Source: Demequina sp. NBRC 110054 (GTDB lineage Bacteria > Actinomycetota > Actinomycetes > Actinomycetales > Demequinaceae). From it: a stretch of 64,000 nt of DNA. The notes beneath the pieces were generated by a model. That model worked only from the letters and a program-made list of their open reading frames with translations, was not told the origin of the DNA and made no database searches. Position numbers and translations under genes: made by a program. The stretch is from positions 1,178,001 to 1,242,000 of the forward strand of contig NZ_BBRK01000004.1 of NCBI RefSeq assembly GCF_002090115.1. The letters are read 5' to 3'. Positions within the stretch are counted from its first letter, which is position 1; each line of letters opens with the position of its first letter. This document shows, one piece after another, positions 28,234 to 36,373 of this stretch.

Positions 28234-28332
28234 TTATGTTCGGAGGCAATCGTATCGGCGCCAGTCGTGGGCGCCGCCGATCTCCGCGACGGCCGCGAGG
28301 GCGAAGACGACGACGATGCGCACCAGGGTCAT
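28234..28332 (-). pseudogene. 5' remnant of a ynfA/UPF0060 small membrane protein gene
   Basis: An ATG at 28332 opens a 32-codon frame reading MTLVRIVVVFALAAVAEIGG, which matches the first membrane helix of the YnfA/UPF0060 family (AAxAEIGGA motif). After Gly-Ala the frame continues into unrelated residues and stops, where intact members of about 110 residues continue with a Trp-rich loop and three more helices. I read it as a 3'-truncated remnant left when the tdk upstream DNA was joined here. Confidence 0.6.
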
Positions 28333-28415
28333 GGCGCTACCGTAGCCCGGGCCAGGCGGTGGTCTTCCGCACATTCCCTGGTCTCGGGCCGATCGGCTCG
28401 TTATCGTTCGTGAAC

Positions 28416-29765
28416 ATGACCCGTCGCGTGCCCGCCCTCGCGCTCGTCGTCGCCCTCGCGCTGAGCCTCGTGGTGGCCGTGGCACGGCCTGCGTCCGCCG
28501 GCGACGCGCTCTGCGTCGCGCAGTACACGGTGCAGTCGAAGTGGGACGGCGGTTTCACCGCGCAGGTGCGCCTGCGCAACACGTCGGGCAAGGCGCTGAC
28601 GTCGTGGCGCGCGGCCTTCTCTTTCAGGGACGGCCAGACGATCTCGCAGGCCTGGAATGCCGAGGTCGTCACCGCCTCGGGCCGCGCCAAGGTCCGCCAT
28701 CTCTCCTACAACACGTACCTGGCGAAGGGTGCGTGGGTCGAGTTCGGGTTCAACGGCACCTGGTCGGACGGAAACAGGAGGCCCATCGACTTTCGCCTGA
28801 ACGGTGAGCGGTGCGTCCTCAGGAACTGGACGGCGACCGTGACGGGAGGCACCGCATCGTCCGGGCCCACTGCGTCATCCGGCTCGGGTTCCGGCGTCGG
28901 CACCACGACCACGGTCACCCAGTCGTCCTCGAAGTTCTTCACGAGCGCCGACACCCAGGCCTACGCCGCGTTCTCGAGCGCAAGCGGAACCCAGCGGAAG
29001 CTGCTTGCGAAGATCGCGAAGACCCCGACCGCCCGGTGGATCGGCGACTGGTACACCGCGTCCCAGGCCAAGGCCGAGACCAGGACGTACACGAGGGCCG
29101 CGAAGCGGGCCGGGCGCACGGGCGTGATGGTCATCTACGCGATCCCCGGCCGCGACTGCGGCTCATACTCGGCGGGAGGCCTGACGGCGACGGGCTACAA
29201 GAAGTGGATCGATGCGGTTGCAGATGGCATTGTCGGCAAGCCATGGATCGTCCTCGAGCCCGACGCGATCGCGCAGATGGGTGACTGCTCGGGCCAGGGC
29301 AACCGCGCGGGTCTGCTGAGGTACGCAGCGAAGGTACTCACGCAGCACGGCGGCAAGGTCTACCTCGACGCGGGGCACTCGAACTGGCGCTCCGTCTCCG
29401 ACACGGTGAGCCGCCTCAAGGAGGTCGGCTTCCGCTACGCGGTCGGGTTCTCGCTCAACACGTCGAACTACAACACGACCAAGGCGGAGAGGGCCTACGG
29501 GCAGGCTATCTCCAAGAAGCTCGGCGGGAAGCCCTTCGTCATCGACACGTCGCGCAATGGCAACGGCTCCAACGGCGAGTGGTGCAACCCGTCGGGCCGC
29601 GCGCTCGGGGCCAAGCCGGGGCTCGTGAAGGACTCCTCGAACCTCAAGGCGCTGCTGTGGATCAAGGCGCCCGGCGAGTCCGACGGCACGTGCAACGGCG
29701 GGCCGGCCGCGGGGCAGTGGTGGCAGAAAGGCGCGCTCGCGCTCGCGCGCAACGCGTCGTGGTGA
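28416..29765 (+). CDS. Secreted cellulase: CBM2 + GH6 endoglucanase
   Basis: A 449-residue exported enzyme attacking cellulose. Order: signal peptide (1-28, cut after RPASA), family 2 carbohydrate-binding module (about 30-135; WDGGFTAQVRLRN and FGFNGTWS), a Ser/Gly/Thr linker (about 140-165), then a GH6 catalytic domain. GH6 marks include the Asp in IPGRDCGS and the general acid Asp in LEPDAIAQMGDC, plus the C-terminal NGEWCNPSGRALG. It looks like an endoglucanase (CelA type) rather than an exo-enzyme. One dispersed GCATCGTCC motif encodes part of the linker. Confidence 0.92.
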   Translation: MTRRVPALALVVALALSLVVAVARPASAGDALCVAQYTVQSKWDGGFTAQVRLRNTSGKALTSWRAAFSFRDGQTISQAWNAEVVTASGRAKVRHLSYNTYLAKGAWVEFGFNGTWSDGNRRPIDFRLNGERCVLRNWTATVTGGTASSGPTASSGSGSGVGTTTTVTQSSSKFFTSADTQAYAAFSSASGTQRKLLAKIAKTPTARWIGDWYTASQAKAETRTYTRAAKRAGRTGVMVIYAIPGRDCGSYSAGGLTATGYKKWIDAVADGIVGKPWIVLEPDAIAQMGDCSGQGNRAGLLRYAAKVLTQHGGKVYLDAGHSNWRSVSDTVSRLKEVGFRYAVGFSLNTSNYNTTKAERAYGQAISKKLGGKPFVIDTSRNGNGSNGEWCNPSGRALGAKPGLVKDSSNLKALLWIKAPGESDGTCNGGPAAGQWWQKGALALARNASW

Positions 29766-29817
29766 GATTGGACGCCTGACTCGTGCCATGCTCCCCTCAG
29801 TGAGAGGGGGGGAGCGC

Positions 29818-30708
29818 ATGGACGATGCGCGGTTCTGGGAGGTCGTCGGGTCCACCAGTCGGTGGAAGCGCGGGCACCTCGCGCACCTGACGCGCAGCAT
29901 CGAGGCTCTTGGGCCCGAGGGTGCCGCCGAGTTCTGGCACGACGCGGTGGCGCGGGCGGAGAGACTCGCCGAAGACTTCGCGACCGACTCCCACCGGTCC
30001 ACCATCTACGCGGTGCTCGACTACGTCCTCGAAGGTCAGGCCGGCGTGGATGCGCTCCAGACCGTGGACTGGGCCGAGGCCGCGTATGCGCCGGGGCGAG
30101 CCATCGATCTTGAGGACAAGCTCGCGGCCTTCTACGAGCGCGAGACGCAGACGCCGTTCCCGCACCCCGCCGCGACCGCACCGGACCGGATCTGGGCGCA
30201 GAGCTGGTACTCCATGGCGGGGCTGCCTCGCGACCTCGTCGCGGGGACCACCGCAGCGTTCGAGGCGGTCAACGCGAGCCCCGAGATCGTCGCCGCGCTC
30301 GATGAGACTGGGCGGCGCAACCTCGAGATGCTGGCGTCGATCTCTCATGACGCCGAGCGCGGCTGGTTGGTCGGTACGCGCGAGGGGTCGTGGGTTCGCG
30401 TGCGCAACCGCCGGTGGGATGTGGGGGCGTCGTGCCAGTGGGACACCGAGGCGCTGAGAACCATGCGGTACGCCGACGGGCTGGGTCTCGTGTGCGAGAT
30501 CGTGGACACGCTCGCGGCGAAGCGCGCCGGCTTCCCGACGTCCGTGGAGGTGGCAGGCCTGCGTGCGCTCGTGGAGCGGGCTGCCGAGCATGAGGAGCTT
30601 CCCGGATTGGTCGAGCATCCGAGGGAGCCCTGGGAGCTCTCGCATCACGAGGCGCTCGACATGATGGAGGACCTGACGGACGAGCTCGAGCGGAGGCGCC
30701 ATGCTTGA
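29818..30708 (+). CDS. DUF4240-like protein
   Basis: A 296-residue soluble protein opening with MDDARFWEVVGSTSRW, the DUF4240 start pattern (DxxFWxxI), followed by an acidic helical domain with EFWHDAVARAERLA. The C-terminal half (residues 150-290) is unassigned. Function is unknown. The ATG at 29818 follows a run of GGGGGGGAG and overlaps one dispersed motif (GGACGATGC). The next gene begins inside its last codons, so the two form one unit just outside the mobile island. Confidence 0.65.
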   Translation: MDDARFWEVVGSTSRWKRGHLAHLTRSIEALGPEGAAEFWHDAVARAERLAEDFATDSHRSTIYAVLDYVLEGQAGVDALQTVDWAEAAYAPGRAIDLEDKLAAFYERETQTPFPHPAATAPDRIWAQSWYSMAGLPRDLVAGTTAAFEAVNASPEIVAALDETGRRNLEMLASISHDAERGWLVGTREGSWVRVRNRRWDVGASCQWDTEALRTMRYADGLGLVCEIVDTLAAKRAGFPTSVEVAGLRALVERAAEHEELPGLVEHPREPWELSHHEALDMMEDLTDELERRRHA

Positions 30709-31114
30709 GCTGGTGCTCGCGTCGCTCGGATTGGGGTTCGTGTCCGACCGGCTCGAGCGCCGCGTGGTCCTCGCCAGGATCCGGCGGCTCCAGGACCAGG
30801 GAATCCTCGTCTGCGCCGTCCGCGGGCTCGACTCCGACCTGGGCCGGTTCGGTCGACAGTGGCTGTCGAGCGAGTGGCGCGTCGCTCCCGGCAGGGTGCA
30901 TGTGGGGTCGACGACGATCGTGGTCGAGAGCGTCGAAGCCGGGGCGCGCGAGGGCAGCACCAACGAGTTCATGCTTCCCCTGAGCCTCGATGCGGTCGTG
31001 CTCACCGCACGAGGTCCGGGGCCGACGGTCGAGATCGCGATGGCCGCCGAATCGGAGCAGTGGTTCCGCGACACGGTCGCGATCGGCGGAGTGGTGAATG
31101 AGATCTCCAAGTAG
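30701..31114 (+). CDS. Hypothetical membrane-anchored protein
   Basis: A 137-residue protein overlapping the previous gene by 8 bp. A short N-terminal hydrophobic stretch (MLELVLASLGLGFV) could anchor it, followed by a beta-rich domain with GILVCAVRG, FGRQWLSSEWRV and a hydrophobic core. The layout vaguely recalls DUF2550 proteins of actinobacteria, but I would not assign it. It ends 28 bp before the left attachment repeat, so it is the last host gene before the island. Confidence 0.6.
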   Translation: MLELVLASLGLGFVSDRLERRVVLARIRRLQDQGILVCAVRGLDSDLGRFGRQWLSSEWRVAPGRVHVGSTTIVVESVEAGAREGSTNEFMLPLSLDAVVLTARGPGPTVEIAMAAESEQWFRDTVAIGGVVNEISK

Positions 31115-31142
31115 CCTGCGCGCGCCGCGGGTGGGCCGGTGA

Positions 31143-31180
31143 GTGGGCCCCGTGGGGCTCGAACCCACGACCTACGGATT
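31143..31180. other. Left attachment site (attL)
   Basis: 38-bp direct repeat identical to 38266-38303, covering the tRNA-Lys 3' end up to the base just 3' of the anticodon (GTGGGCCCCGTGGGG...GGATT). The sequence diverges on both sides, marking the left island edge. Confidence 0.9.
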
Positions 31181-31593
31181 CGCAACCTATGACGTTCGTT
31201 GGTTTGCGGTGGCGCTCGGCATCTTGCTAGACACGCAAGTTGCCAGCGCGAATGCGATCCATCCGTCATCAGGTCATTTCTTCAGTTGCTGCTGATTTCG
31301 GTGGGTATCCGGTGGGGTCTGGATCCGGCGCCGTCGATCGGCGGTGCCATAGAGGGCGCGGTGCTACGTCGTCGCATTGGCCGGTAGTGGAGAACGGCGC
31401 GCTGTCGTGGCCAATCGGGCGCCTGGGGCGCGGAGGCGGGACTCGATAGGGAGCTGCGCTCGGGGCCCAGCAATTCCGTCTGGCGATGGATTCATGGTTC
31501 GGGGCTGTCGTGCAGCGCTCGCCGGGTCCTGCCACATACCAGGGCCTTGCTTCTCGCCTGCTATTCGGTAGGGTTGAGGCAGCCGCAGGTCCA
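31181..31593. other. Non-coding leader upstream of the RT genes
   Basis: 413 nt without a credible gene. It must hold the promoter for the RT operon; I see no clear -35/-10 pair. It contains an inverted repeat ATTGGCC (31376-31382) / GGCCAAT (31409-31415). It is the alternative place for a system RNA if the downstream candidate proves wrong. The in-frame opening at 31486 has no ribosome site and is probably not translated. Confidence 0.5.
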
Positions 31594-32967
31594 ATGGGGG
31601 GGAAGTTGCGCCACACTGAGTTCACGCCCGACGCGCTCTTCCGGATCGCCCTACTCGAAACGCGTAAGGGCCACCCCGATCCGGGCTTTCGGTTCGCCGA
31701 CGTGGCGGACAAGATCCGGGATCTGAAGGACCTACGCGCCGCGCGAATCGAGGAGTGCACGCGGCTTGAGAAGATCGACAAAGCCGCTGCGCGGAAACGT
31801 CGTGGCGAATATATGGCGGAGGCAAGGGACTTGCGCGCCGAGAAGGACCTGCTATTCAGGGACCGACTTGCGACAATCTCAGATGGCATTCTTGCCGATA
31901 TTGATAGTGGCGGGTTCGTATGGGGCCTCTCGCAAGGGAAACTCGCGAGGGGAAAGCGGACCTACCGAGTTGCGGTAGACAACCGGACATACTTCGCAGC
32001 AAAGCAAGTTGAGGCGTCCCTGGGGCAACTGCGCTACGAGGGTATGCCAGACCGCCATGCGATTGCTCGTCAACTTCGTGAGGCATTGGACGGGCCGCTG
32101 CCGCGATGTGTGGCCCGACTGGATATCGAGAGCTACTTCGAGAGCATTCCGCATGCCCGACTTGTTCGCTCGCTGCGAGAAACCCGACGAGTGCCGTCCT
32201 CGGTAGTCACGCTGGTATCCGGTCTGCTTCGCGAATTCGCGGCGATCACCGGTCAAGCGCGCGGCGTCCCGCGCGGCGTCGGCATGAGTTCGCTGCTCGC
32301 TGAGTTCTACGTTCGAGAACTCAATGTGCGAATGCGTAGCCACGACGGCGTGCTGTATTTCGCCAGGTACGTCGACGACATGATCGTGATCACCGGCGAC
32401 GAGGTATCTCTCACGGATGCCGAGCGCCAGGTACGGCGCTTGGTTGAGGCGCTTGGCCTCCGGCTCAATCCTGCGAAGACTGAGCGGAGGCTGTCGATAT
32501 CCAAGCCGTGGGAGCTCTCGCAGAGCATCACGTTCCTCGGCTATGAGTTCCGCAAGGATGGCGGCAACTCGGCGGTTCGTATGCCTCGGACCGTCGTGAA
32601 CAGGTATCAAGAGCGCATTGAAGATGCGTTCCACGCCTGGGATCGCGCTTCCCCTCGCACATCTGGCCACGATGGTCTTCTGCTTGACCGCGTGCGTTTC
32701 CTGTCCGGCAATCTGCGGCTGTCAGGGGGCAGGGCCCGTGCAGTGACAGGGGCGTACTTCAACCAACCGGCGCTGACGGATGTCGAAGATCTACGGGGGC
32801 TCGACGATTTCCTGCGGACGCACATCGACAAGCGTCCGGCTCTGCCTCACCGGCTACGAACGGGCTTGGCTTCGTGCCGGTTTGAGGAGGGTTTCACCGA
32901 CCGTACCTTCTATTCGATGAGCCCCGAGAGGCTGCAGCGATGTGTGGCGGTGTGGCGCGATGCCTAG
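31594..32967 (+). CDS. drt3a: Reverse transcriptase, DRT3a-type (UG3 class)
   Basis: A 457-residue reverse transcriptase, probably one half of the antiphage system DRT3. Visible RT motifs: A, Asp177 in RLDIESYF; B, GVPRGVGMSSLLAEF (224-238); C, YVDD (259-262) with both metal-binding aspartates; D, LRLNPAKTE (289-297); then FLGYEF. The N-terminal about 110 residues are helical and charged, and about 130 residues follow the palm as a thumb-like tail. There is no maturase, endonuclease or retron msr/msd. The ATG at 31594 gives a start consistent with the HTEFTPDALFRIALLETRK opening. The next RT gene overlaps it by 8 bp. Confidence 0.82.
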   Translation: MGGKLRHTEFTPDALFRIALLETRKGHPDPGFRFADVADKIRDLKDLRAARIEECTRLEKIDKAAARKRRGEYMAEARDLRAEKDLLFRDRLATISDGILADIDSGGFVWGLSQGKLARGKRTYRVAVDNRTYFAAKQVEASLGQLRYEGMPDRHAIARQLREALDGPLPRCVARLDIESYFESIPHARLVRSLRETRRVPSSVVTLVSGLLREFAAITGQARGVPRGVGMSSLLAEFYVRELNVRMRSHDGVLYFARYVDDMIVITGDEVSLTDAERQVRRLVEALGLRLNPAKTERRLSISKPWELSQSITFLGYEFRKDGGNSAVRMPRTVVNRYQERIEDAFHAWDRASPRTSGHDGLLLDRVRFLSGNLRLSGGRARAVTGAYFNQPALTDVEDLRGLDDFLRTHIDKRPALPHRLRTGLASCRFEEGFTDRTFYSMSPERLQRCVAVWRDA

Positions 32968-34990
32968 GACCACGCGGAGAACTGACGCCAACAAGTATCG
33001 TGCGGTGCTGTCCGAGGTGCTTCCGTACGAATTGCCCGTCCCATTCTCCAACCATTCCCTATACCGCGCCCTGCGGTCCCTCGACATGAGTTCCGAGAAG
33101 GGGGTAGTCACGGCGCGATGGGTGGGCGCCCAGACTCCGTACCTACTCGCGGTTGTATTCGGACGTTACGTGCCATTTGCCCGTGCGCCAGGTAGTGATG
33201 TCATCACGTTCTCAGACCCCGGCAACGTGAGCGGCAGACGTGCATATCCCGAGACGCGACCGATGCCGCTTCGAACCCGGAAAGCGACTGGATCTGAGCG
33301 TTGGGTGTCTGTGCTGCATCCCAGGGCGCAGGTCTCCGTGGCGGAGTTCTACGAGCGTTACGAGAGTTCGATTCTCTATTTCACGAGCCGAAGTCGATTC
33401 TCGATTCGAAGGCCCGCAGGTGTCGCACGCTATACCGTCCACCGTGACGCGCTGTTCGAGAACGACCTTGCGGACCCGAGTCATGCCGTTGAAGACACGC
33501 TGCATGAGTCTGACGAAGTCCGTTCGTATTTTGTCTACGAGCGATACCCACACATCTATCGCTTCTATGAGTCATCCGAGATGCTCAGCCTGGAACGTCG
33601 ATTCGAGATATTGGCCCGATTCGATGTGACTCGTTGTTTTGAGAGCATTTACACCCACTCCATTTCGTGGGTGACCAATGGGAAGGGCGCGTCCAAGGAA
33701 TATCGGCGTGCATCGGACCGAACCTTCGGCGGTAGTTTCGACCGGCTCATGCAGTCGCTGAACGAGGACGAGACTCATGGGATCGTCATTGGCCCCGAGG
33801 TCTCGCGAATCTTCGCTGAGATCATCCTTCAGGAGATAGACGTCAGGTGCGAGCGTGAGCTAGCGCGCCGTGGTCTTAAGTACGGTCGCGATTACGTAGT
33901 GCGCCGGTACTTGGATGACTACTTCGTCTTTGCCAGCGACATGGGGGTGGTTGATGCGGTCAAGGCTGAGCTGGGGGATGCCTTGCGAGAGTTCAGGCTC
34001 TACCTGAACGAGAGCAAGTCGACTGTGGAGACCTTGCCAGGCGCGGCCCGCGTGTCGATTGCCAAGACGCGCGTTGCAGAGGTTGTGCGTGAGTGGTTGG
34101 GGGTATCGCAGGACTTCGACGTTGATGCGCCGCTAGCGGTTCCTTCGGGAATCTCGGCACGGGGGGCGGTCCTGGACTACAAGTCAGCCCTGCACTCGAG
34201 TGGTGCCGATCAGGCCCTAGTCGCAAACTTCGCGCTGTCGAGGCTCGAGATCGGCCTAGATGTGTATCTCCGCGGCGCCGTTCGGCATCTTCGCAATGAC
34301 CAGACTCGTCCCTGGTCTCATGAGGAGTGGGGGCGTCTGTCGCGCCTGCTCGCTGGGGTCATTGAAGTTGCAGCTGGGGTCTACGTCGGCGCTGAGGCGA
34401 CGTCGCCAGCCGTGAAGCTGTGCCGCATCTCGGCGAGCATCGAGCGTTTTGCCCGTGTTTCGGGAATGCCTGCTGCGTATGCGTCGAACCTGCGGTTGAA
34501 GGTCGCGCGCACCCTTCGAACGATGATCCTGCGCGCGTCCGGTTCGGTGGTCTTGACGTCCCACACCTTGATGCTCCTGGACTGCCTGACGGCACTTGGC
34601 GGCGACTACGCACTTACTGACGCGGAACTGCGAGCCCTTCTCCCGGATCACTCTCTGAAGCCTCTCGACGCCGTCTCCGCGCTGTGCATCCTCCGCCATT
34701 GCGCGGGCTCCCCGAGCCTGGTGTCCCTGCGGCGCGAAGTTGAGCAGTATGCCGTCGAGTCAGTTCGTCTTGGGGAACGGGTCGCGGACGCCCACTCATC
34801 GATGCTTACCGCGGGCCTCCTCTCATCGCAGGCGGTCTCGAAGAGGGCCCGCAAGGATCTCCTCGGCAAATTGGGTTTTCCCTCGGCCGAGATAGACAAA
34901 GTCGACGGATCGTCTCGCCTGTCGTTCGAATGGGAAGTTCCTGACTACTACGTAGCCCTTCAGCGGAAGAGAGGCAATTCCGTATACTAG
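32960..34990 (+). CDS. drt3b: Reverse transcriptase, DRT3b-type (UG8 class)
   Basis: A 676-residue second reverse transcriptase. Motif A is Asp222 in ARFDVTRCFESIY; motif B is THGIVIGPEVSRIFAEIIL (272-290); motif C is YLDD (317-320); motif D is LYLNESKST. Long N-terminal (about 200 residues) and C-terminal (about 300 residues, helical) regions flank the palm; this large size is as expected for the UG8 partner. The ATG at 32960 lies within ATGCCTAG, overlapping the drt3a stop, which implies coupled translation and a two-RT complex. Family knowledge: UG3 and UG8 RTs act together against phages, with an RNA. Confidence 0.82.
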   Translation: MPRTTRRTDANKYRAVLSEVLPYELPVPFSNHSLYRALRSLDMSSEKGVVTARWVGAQTPYLLAVVFGRYVPFARAPGSDVITFSDPGNVSGRRAYPETRPMPLRTRKATGSERWVSVLHPRAQVSVAEFYERYESSILYFTSRSRFSIRRPAGVARYTVHRDALFENDLADPSHAVEDTLHESDEVRSYFVYERYPHIYRFYESSEMLSLERRFEILARFDVTRCFESIYTHSISWVTNGKGASKEYRRASDRTFGGSFDRLMQSLNEDETHGIVIGPEVSRIFAEIILQEIDVRCERELARRGLKYGRDYVVRRYLDDYFVFASDMGVVDAVKAELGDALREFRLYLNESKSTVETLPGAARVSIAKTRVAEVVREWLGVSQDFDVDAPLAVPSGISARGAVLDYKSALHSSGADQALVANFALSRLEIGLDVYLRGAVRHLRNDQTRPWSHEEWGRLSRLLAGVIEVAAGVYVGAEATSPAVKLCRISASIERFARVSGMPAAYASNLRLKVARTLRTMILRASGSVVLTSHTLMLLDCLTALGGDYALTDAELRALLPDHSLKPLDAVSALCILRHCAGSPSLVSLRREVEQYAVESVRLGERVADAHSSMLTAGLLSSQAVSKRARKDLLGKLGFPSAEIDKVDGSSRLSFEWEVPDYYVALQRKRGNSVY

Positions 34991-35165
34991 CGATGCGTCT
35001 CGCAACAACCGCCCTAAAAAGCGACACACCGGCGCCGTCGAGAAATGTTGTGCAGGCTCGACAAGGCCCAGTGCGGCTGTGGTTCCCAATGTTGGAATCG
35101 CACGCACTGGGCTCCTGCGATTCGGCCTCGTGTTGCCGTAGGGCGGGTCGGGAACGGCCCTGCGG
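34991..35165 (+). ncRNA. Candidate DRT3 non-coding RNA with ACACAC segment
   Basis: Directly after the drt3b stop lies a gene-free, highly foldable stretch. GCAACA/TGTTGT (35002-35007 with 35046-35051) encloses CGAC/GTCG (35022-35025 with 35037-35040) and ACACAC (35024-35029). TGCAGG/CCTGCG (35051-35056 with 35114-35119) encloses a perfect 10-bp stem GCCCAGTGCG/CGCACTGGGC (35066-35075 with 35103-35112). AGGGC/GCCCT (35140-35144 with 35157-35161) closes the 3' part; CCGCCCTA (35009-35016) could instead pair with 35139-35146 as a pseudoknot. As I recall, DRT3 RNA carries an AC-repeat template. Ends are estimates. Confidence 0.6.
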
Positions 35166-35250
35166 ACTTCAAGACGGATGGCGATGCACTGGCATCTATC
35201 GGCAGGTCGGATATAGGCGTATCGAAGCGCGGGGTCTTCCCGCTCGACGC

Positions 35251-35280
35251 AAAAAAGCCGGGGGCAGGTGCTGGGCCCGG
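35251..35280 (-). terminator. Intrinsic terminator of the minus-strand island genes
   Basis: Read on the minus strand, CCGGG...CCCGG (35276-35280 with 35058+200, i.e. 35258-35262) is followed by C and six T residues (35251-35256). It lies 37 bp after the stop of the wHTH/zinc gene and would stop that transcript before it runs antisense into the RT locus. Confidence 0.7.
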
Positions 35281-35316
35281 ATGCGCTGTCGATCTTCGTC
35301 TGGGCTTCCCTCATGC

Positions 35317-36138
35317 CTAGTCTGTGGCGGCTCTCGGCTCCTGCCCTGTGCCGCCCATGAGCGCGCGCAGGGTGGCAGGCATGGGTGCAGAGTCGGCGTG
35401 TGGGCACACCCGGCCACTCGGCAGGTATCCCCGGGAATCGCATCGTGTGCAACTCGCGATGGCCTCCGTCGTTCGCTGGAGGCGAGCACGGCGCGATGCG
35501 GCGTCAGCCTCGCGTCGCCGGAGTTCGCCCTCGCGGCGCGTGGCGGCACATGCTCGACAAGGTGTCCGGGGGTCATGTACGTCGCCACATGGCTGGGGCT
35601 CTGCAGCGGGGGATCGGCGCTTCCCCTTCCTATGTCTTTCAGTTGACTCAGTAGGGGTGGTCGTGGCCGCCACACTCTTGGTGCCGATGTCGCCGCCCTC
35701 TGGAACACATTGGGTGGCGCTCTGGTGCACCCTTTCCCGGCGCAGAACGATTGCGTATTGCTGGCGCCGTCCGCGGTGCGCGCTGGAGAGTGGGCGTACC
35801 GCCCCAATGGCTATAAGTTCCGCCAGCTGCCGCTGCACGGCGCGGGTGCCGTGATGTCCCATGAGCGCGGCTAGGTGATTAACCCCGCCCCAATATCGGG
35901 GTGGGTCGTCGTTGTCTCTTGACGCGGACGCCATGAGCGCTAGGAGCAAGCGGAGGCTCGGCCTACTCCCAATCGCATCGCCCCATTGGCTGATGGCGGC
36001 GTTCACGTTCCTGGCGCCCACGGTGTGTGTCCCTCGCCCTCGGCCCTCGGCGCGAGCTGGTTGGCTCCGCGGGGGTTGCGTGGGTCCCCTAGTACCTGAG
36101 GTCCGCGGCGGCTCGTTCGTCGAGCCACTGTTCGACAT
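35317..36138 (-). CDS. Winged-helix/zinc-binding island protein, possible replication initiator
   Basis: A protein of up to 273 residues. A central helix-turn-helix-like region (PSLRLLLALMASASR, then HLAALMGHHGTRAVQRQLAE) is followed by a Cys-rich tail (CRACAATRREGE and CTRCDSRGYLPSGRVCPHAD) that could bind zinc. Such small wHTH proteins occur in actinobacterial integrative elements next to excisionase and may act as replication or regulatory factors; I cannot prove this. The first 39 residues are low complexity and overlap the excisionase gene, so a GTG at 36021 may be the true start. Confidence 0.55.
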   Translation of the reverse strand: MSNSGSTNEPPRTSGTRGPTQPPRSQPARAEGRGRGTHTVGARNVNAAISQWGDAIGSRPSLRLLLALMASASRDNDDPPRYWGGVNHLAALMGHHGTRAVQRQLAELIAIGAVRPLSSAHRGRRQQYAIVLRRERVHQSATQCVPEGGDIGTKSVAATTTPTESTERHRKGKRRSPAAEPQPCGDVHDPRTPCRACAATRREGELRRREADAASRRARLQRTTEAIASCTRCDSRGYLPSGRVCPHADSAPMPATLRALMGGTGQEPRAATD

Positions 36139-36301
36139 CTTCGGGTCGGAATCGGAGATGGCGTCCGATCCGGATGCCTCGTGGGCCGGTGCCGCGGGAG
36201 CGCCACACGTAGATCGTCTGTTCAGGTACGCCCAGCGTCCGGGAGAGGTCGCTCACGGTAAGCAGGGACGCCCGGGTCTGGCGTGGTCCGATTGTGGTCA
36301 T
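36089..36301 (-). CDS. xis: Excisionase / AlpA-like MerR-type DNA-binding protein
   Basis: A 70-residue helix-turn-helix protein of the excisionase family (SLLTVSDLSRTLGVPEQTIY, then WRSRGTGPRGIRIGRHLRF and a C-terminal DVEQWLDERA). It would bind the att region and bias the integrase towards excision, or act as a regulator. The ATG at 36301 is preceded by GAGGAGG at good spacing, better than the upstream in-frame ATG. It is divergent from the XRE-integrase pair, the usual control switch layout of small integrative elements. Confidence 0.82.
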   Translation of the reverse strand: MTTIGPRQTRASLLTVSDLSRTLGVPEQTIYVWRSRGTGPRGIRIGRHLRFRPEDVEQWLDERAAADLRY

Positions 36302-36373
36302 GGAAGCCTCCTCGTGGTTGCGGCCATGCATTGGTCGCCGCTGAGATCGTGTGACTCACGTTAGGCATGAGTG

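Noticed and set aside
31594-34990. RT genes as a group II intron maturase or retron
   Set aside because: No maturase domain X, no HNH, no intron ends, and two different RTs overlap in one operon; a retron would have a single small RT with an msr/msd region.
35251-35280. Part of the DRT3 RNA
   Set aside because: The stem with six T residues on the minus strand is better read as the terminator of the convergent island gene.
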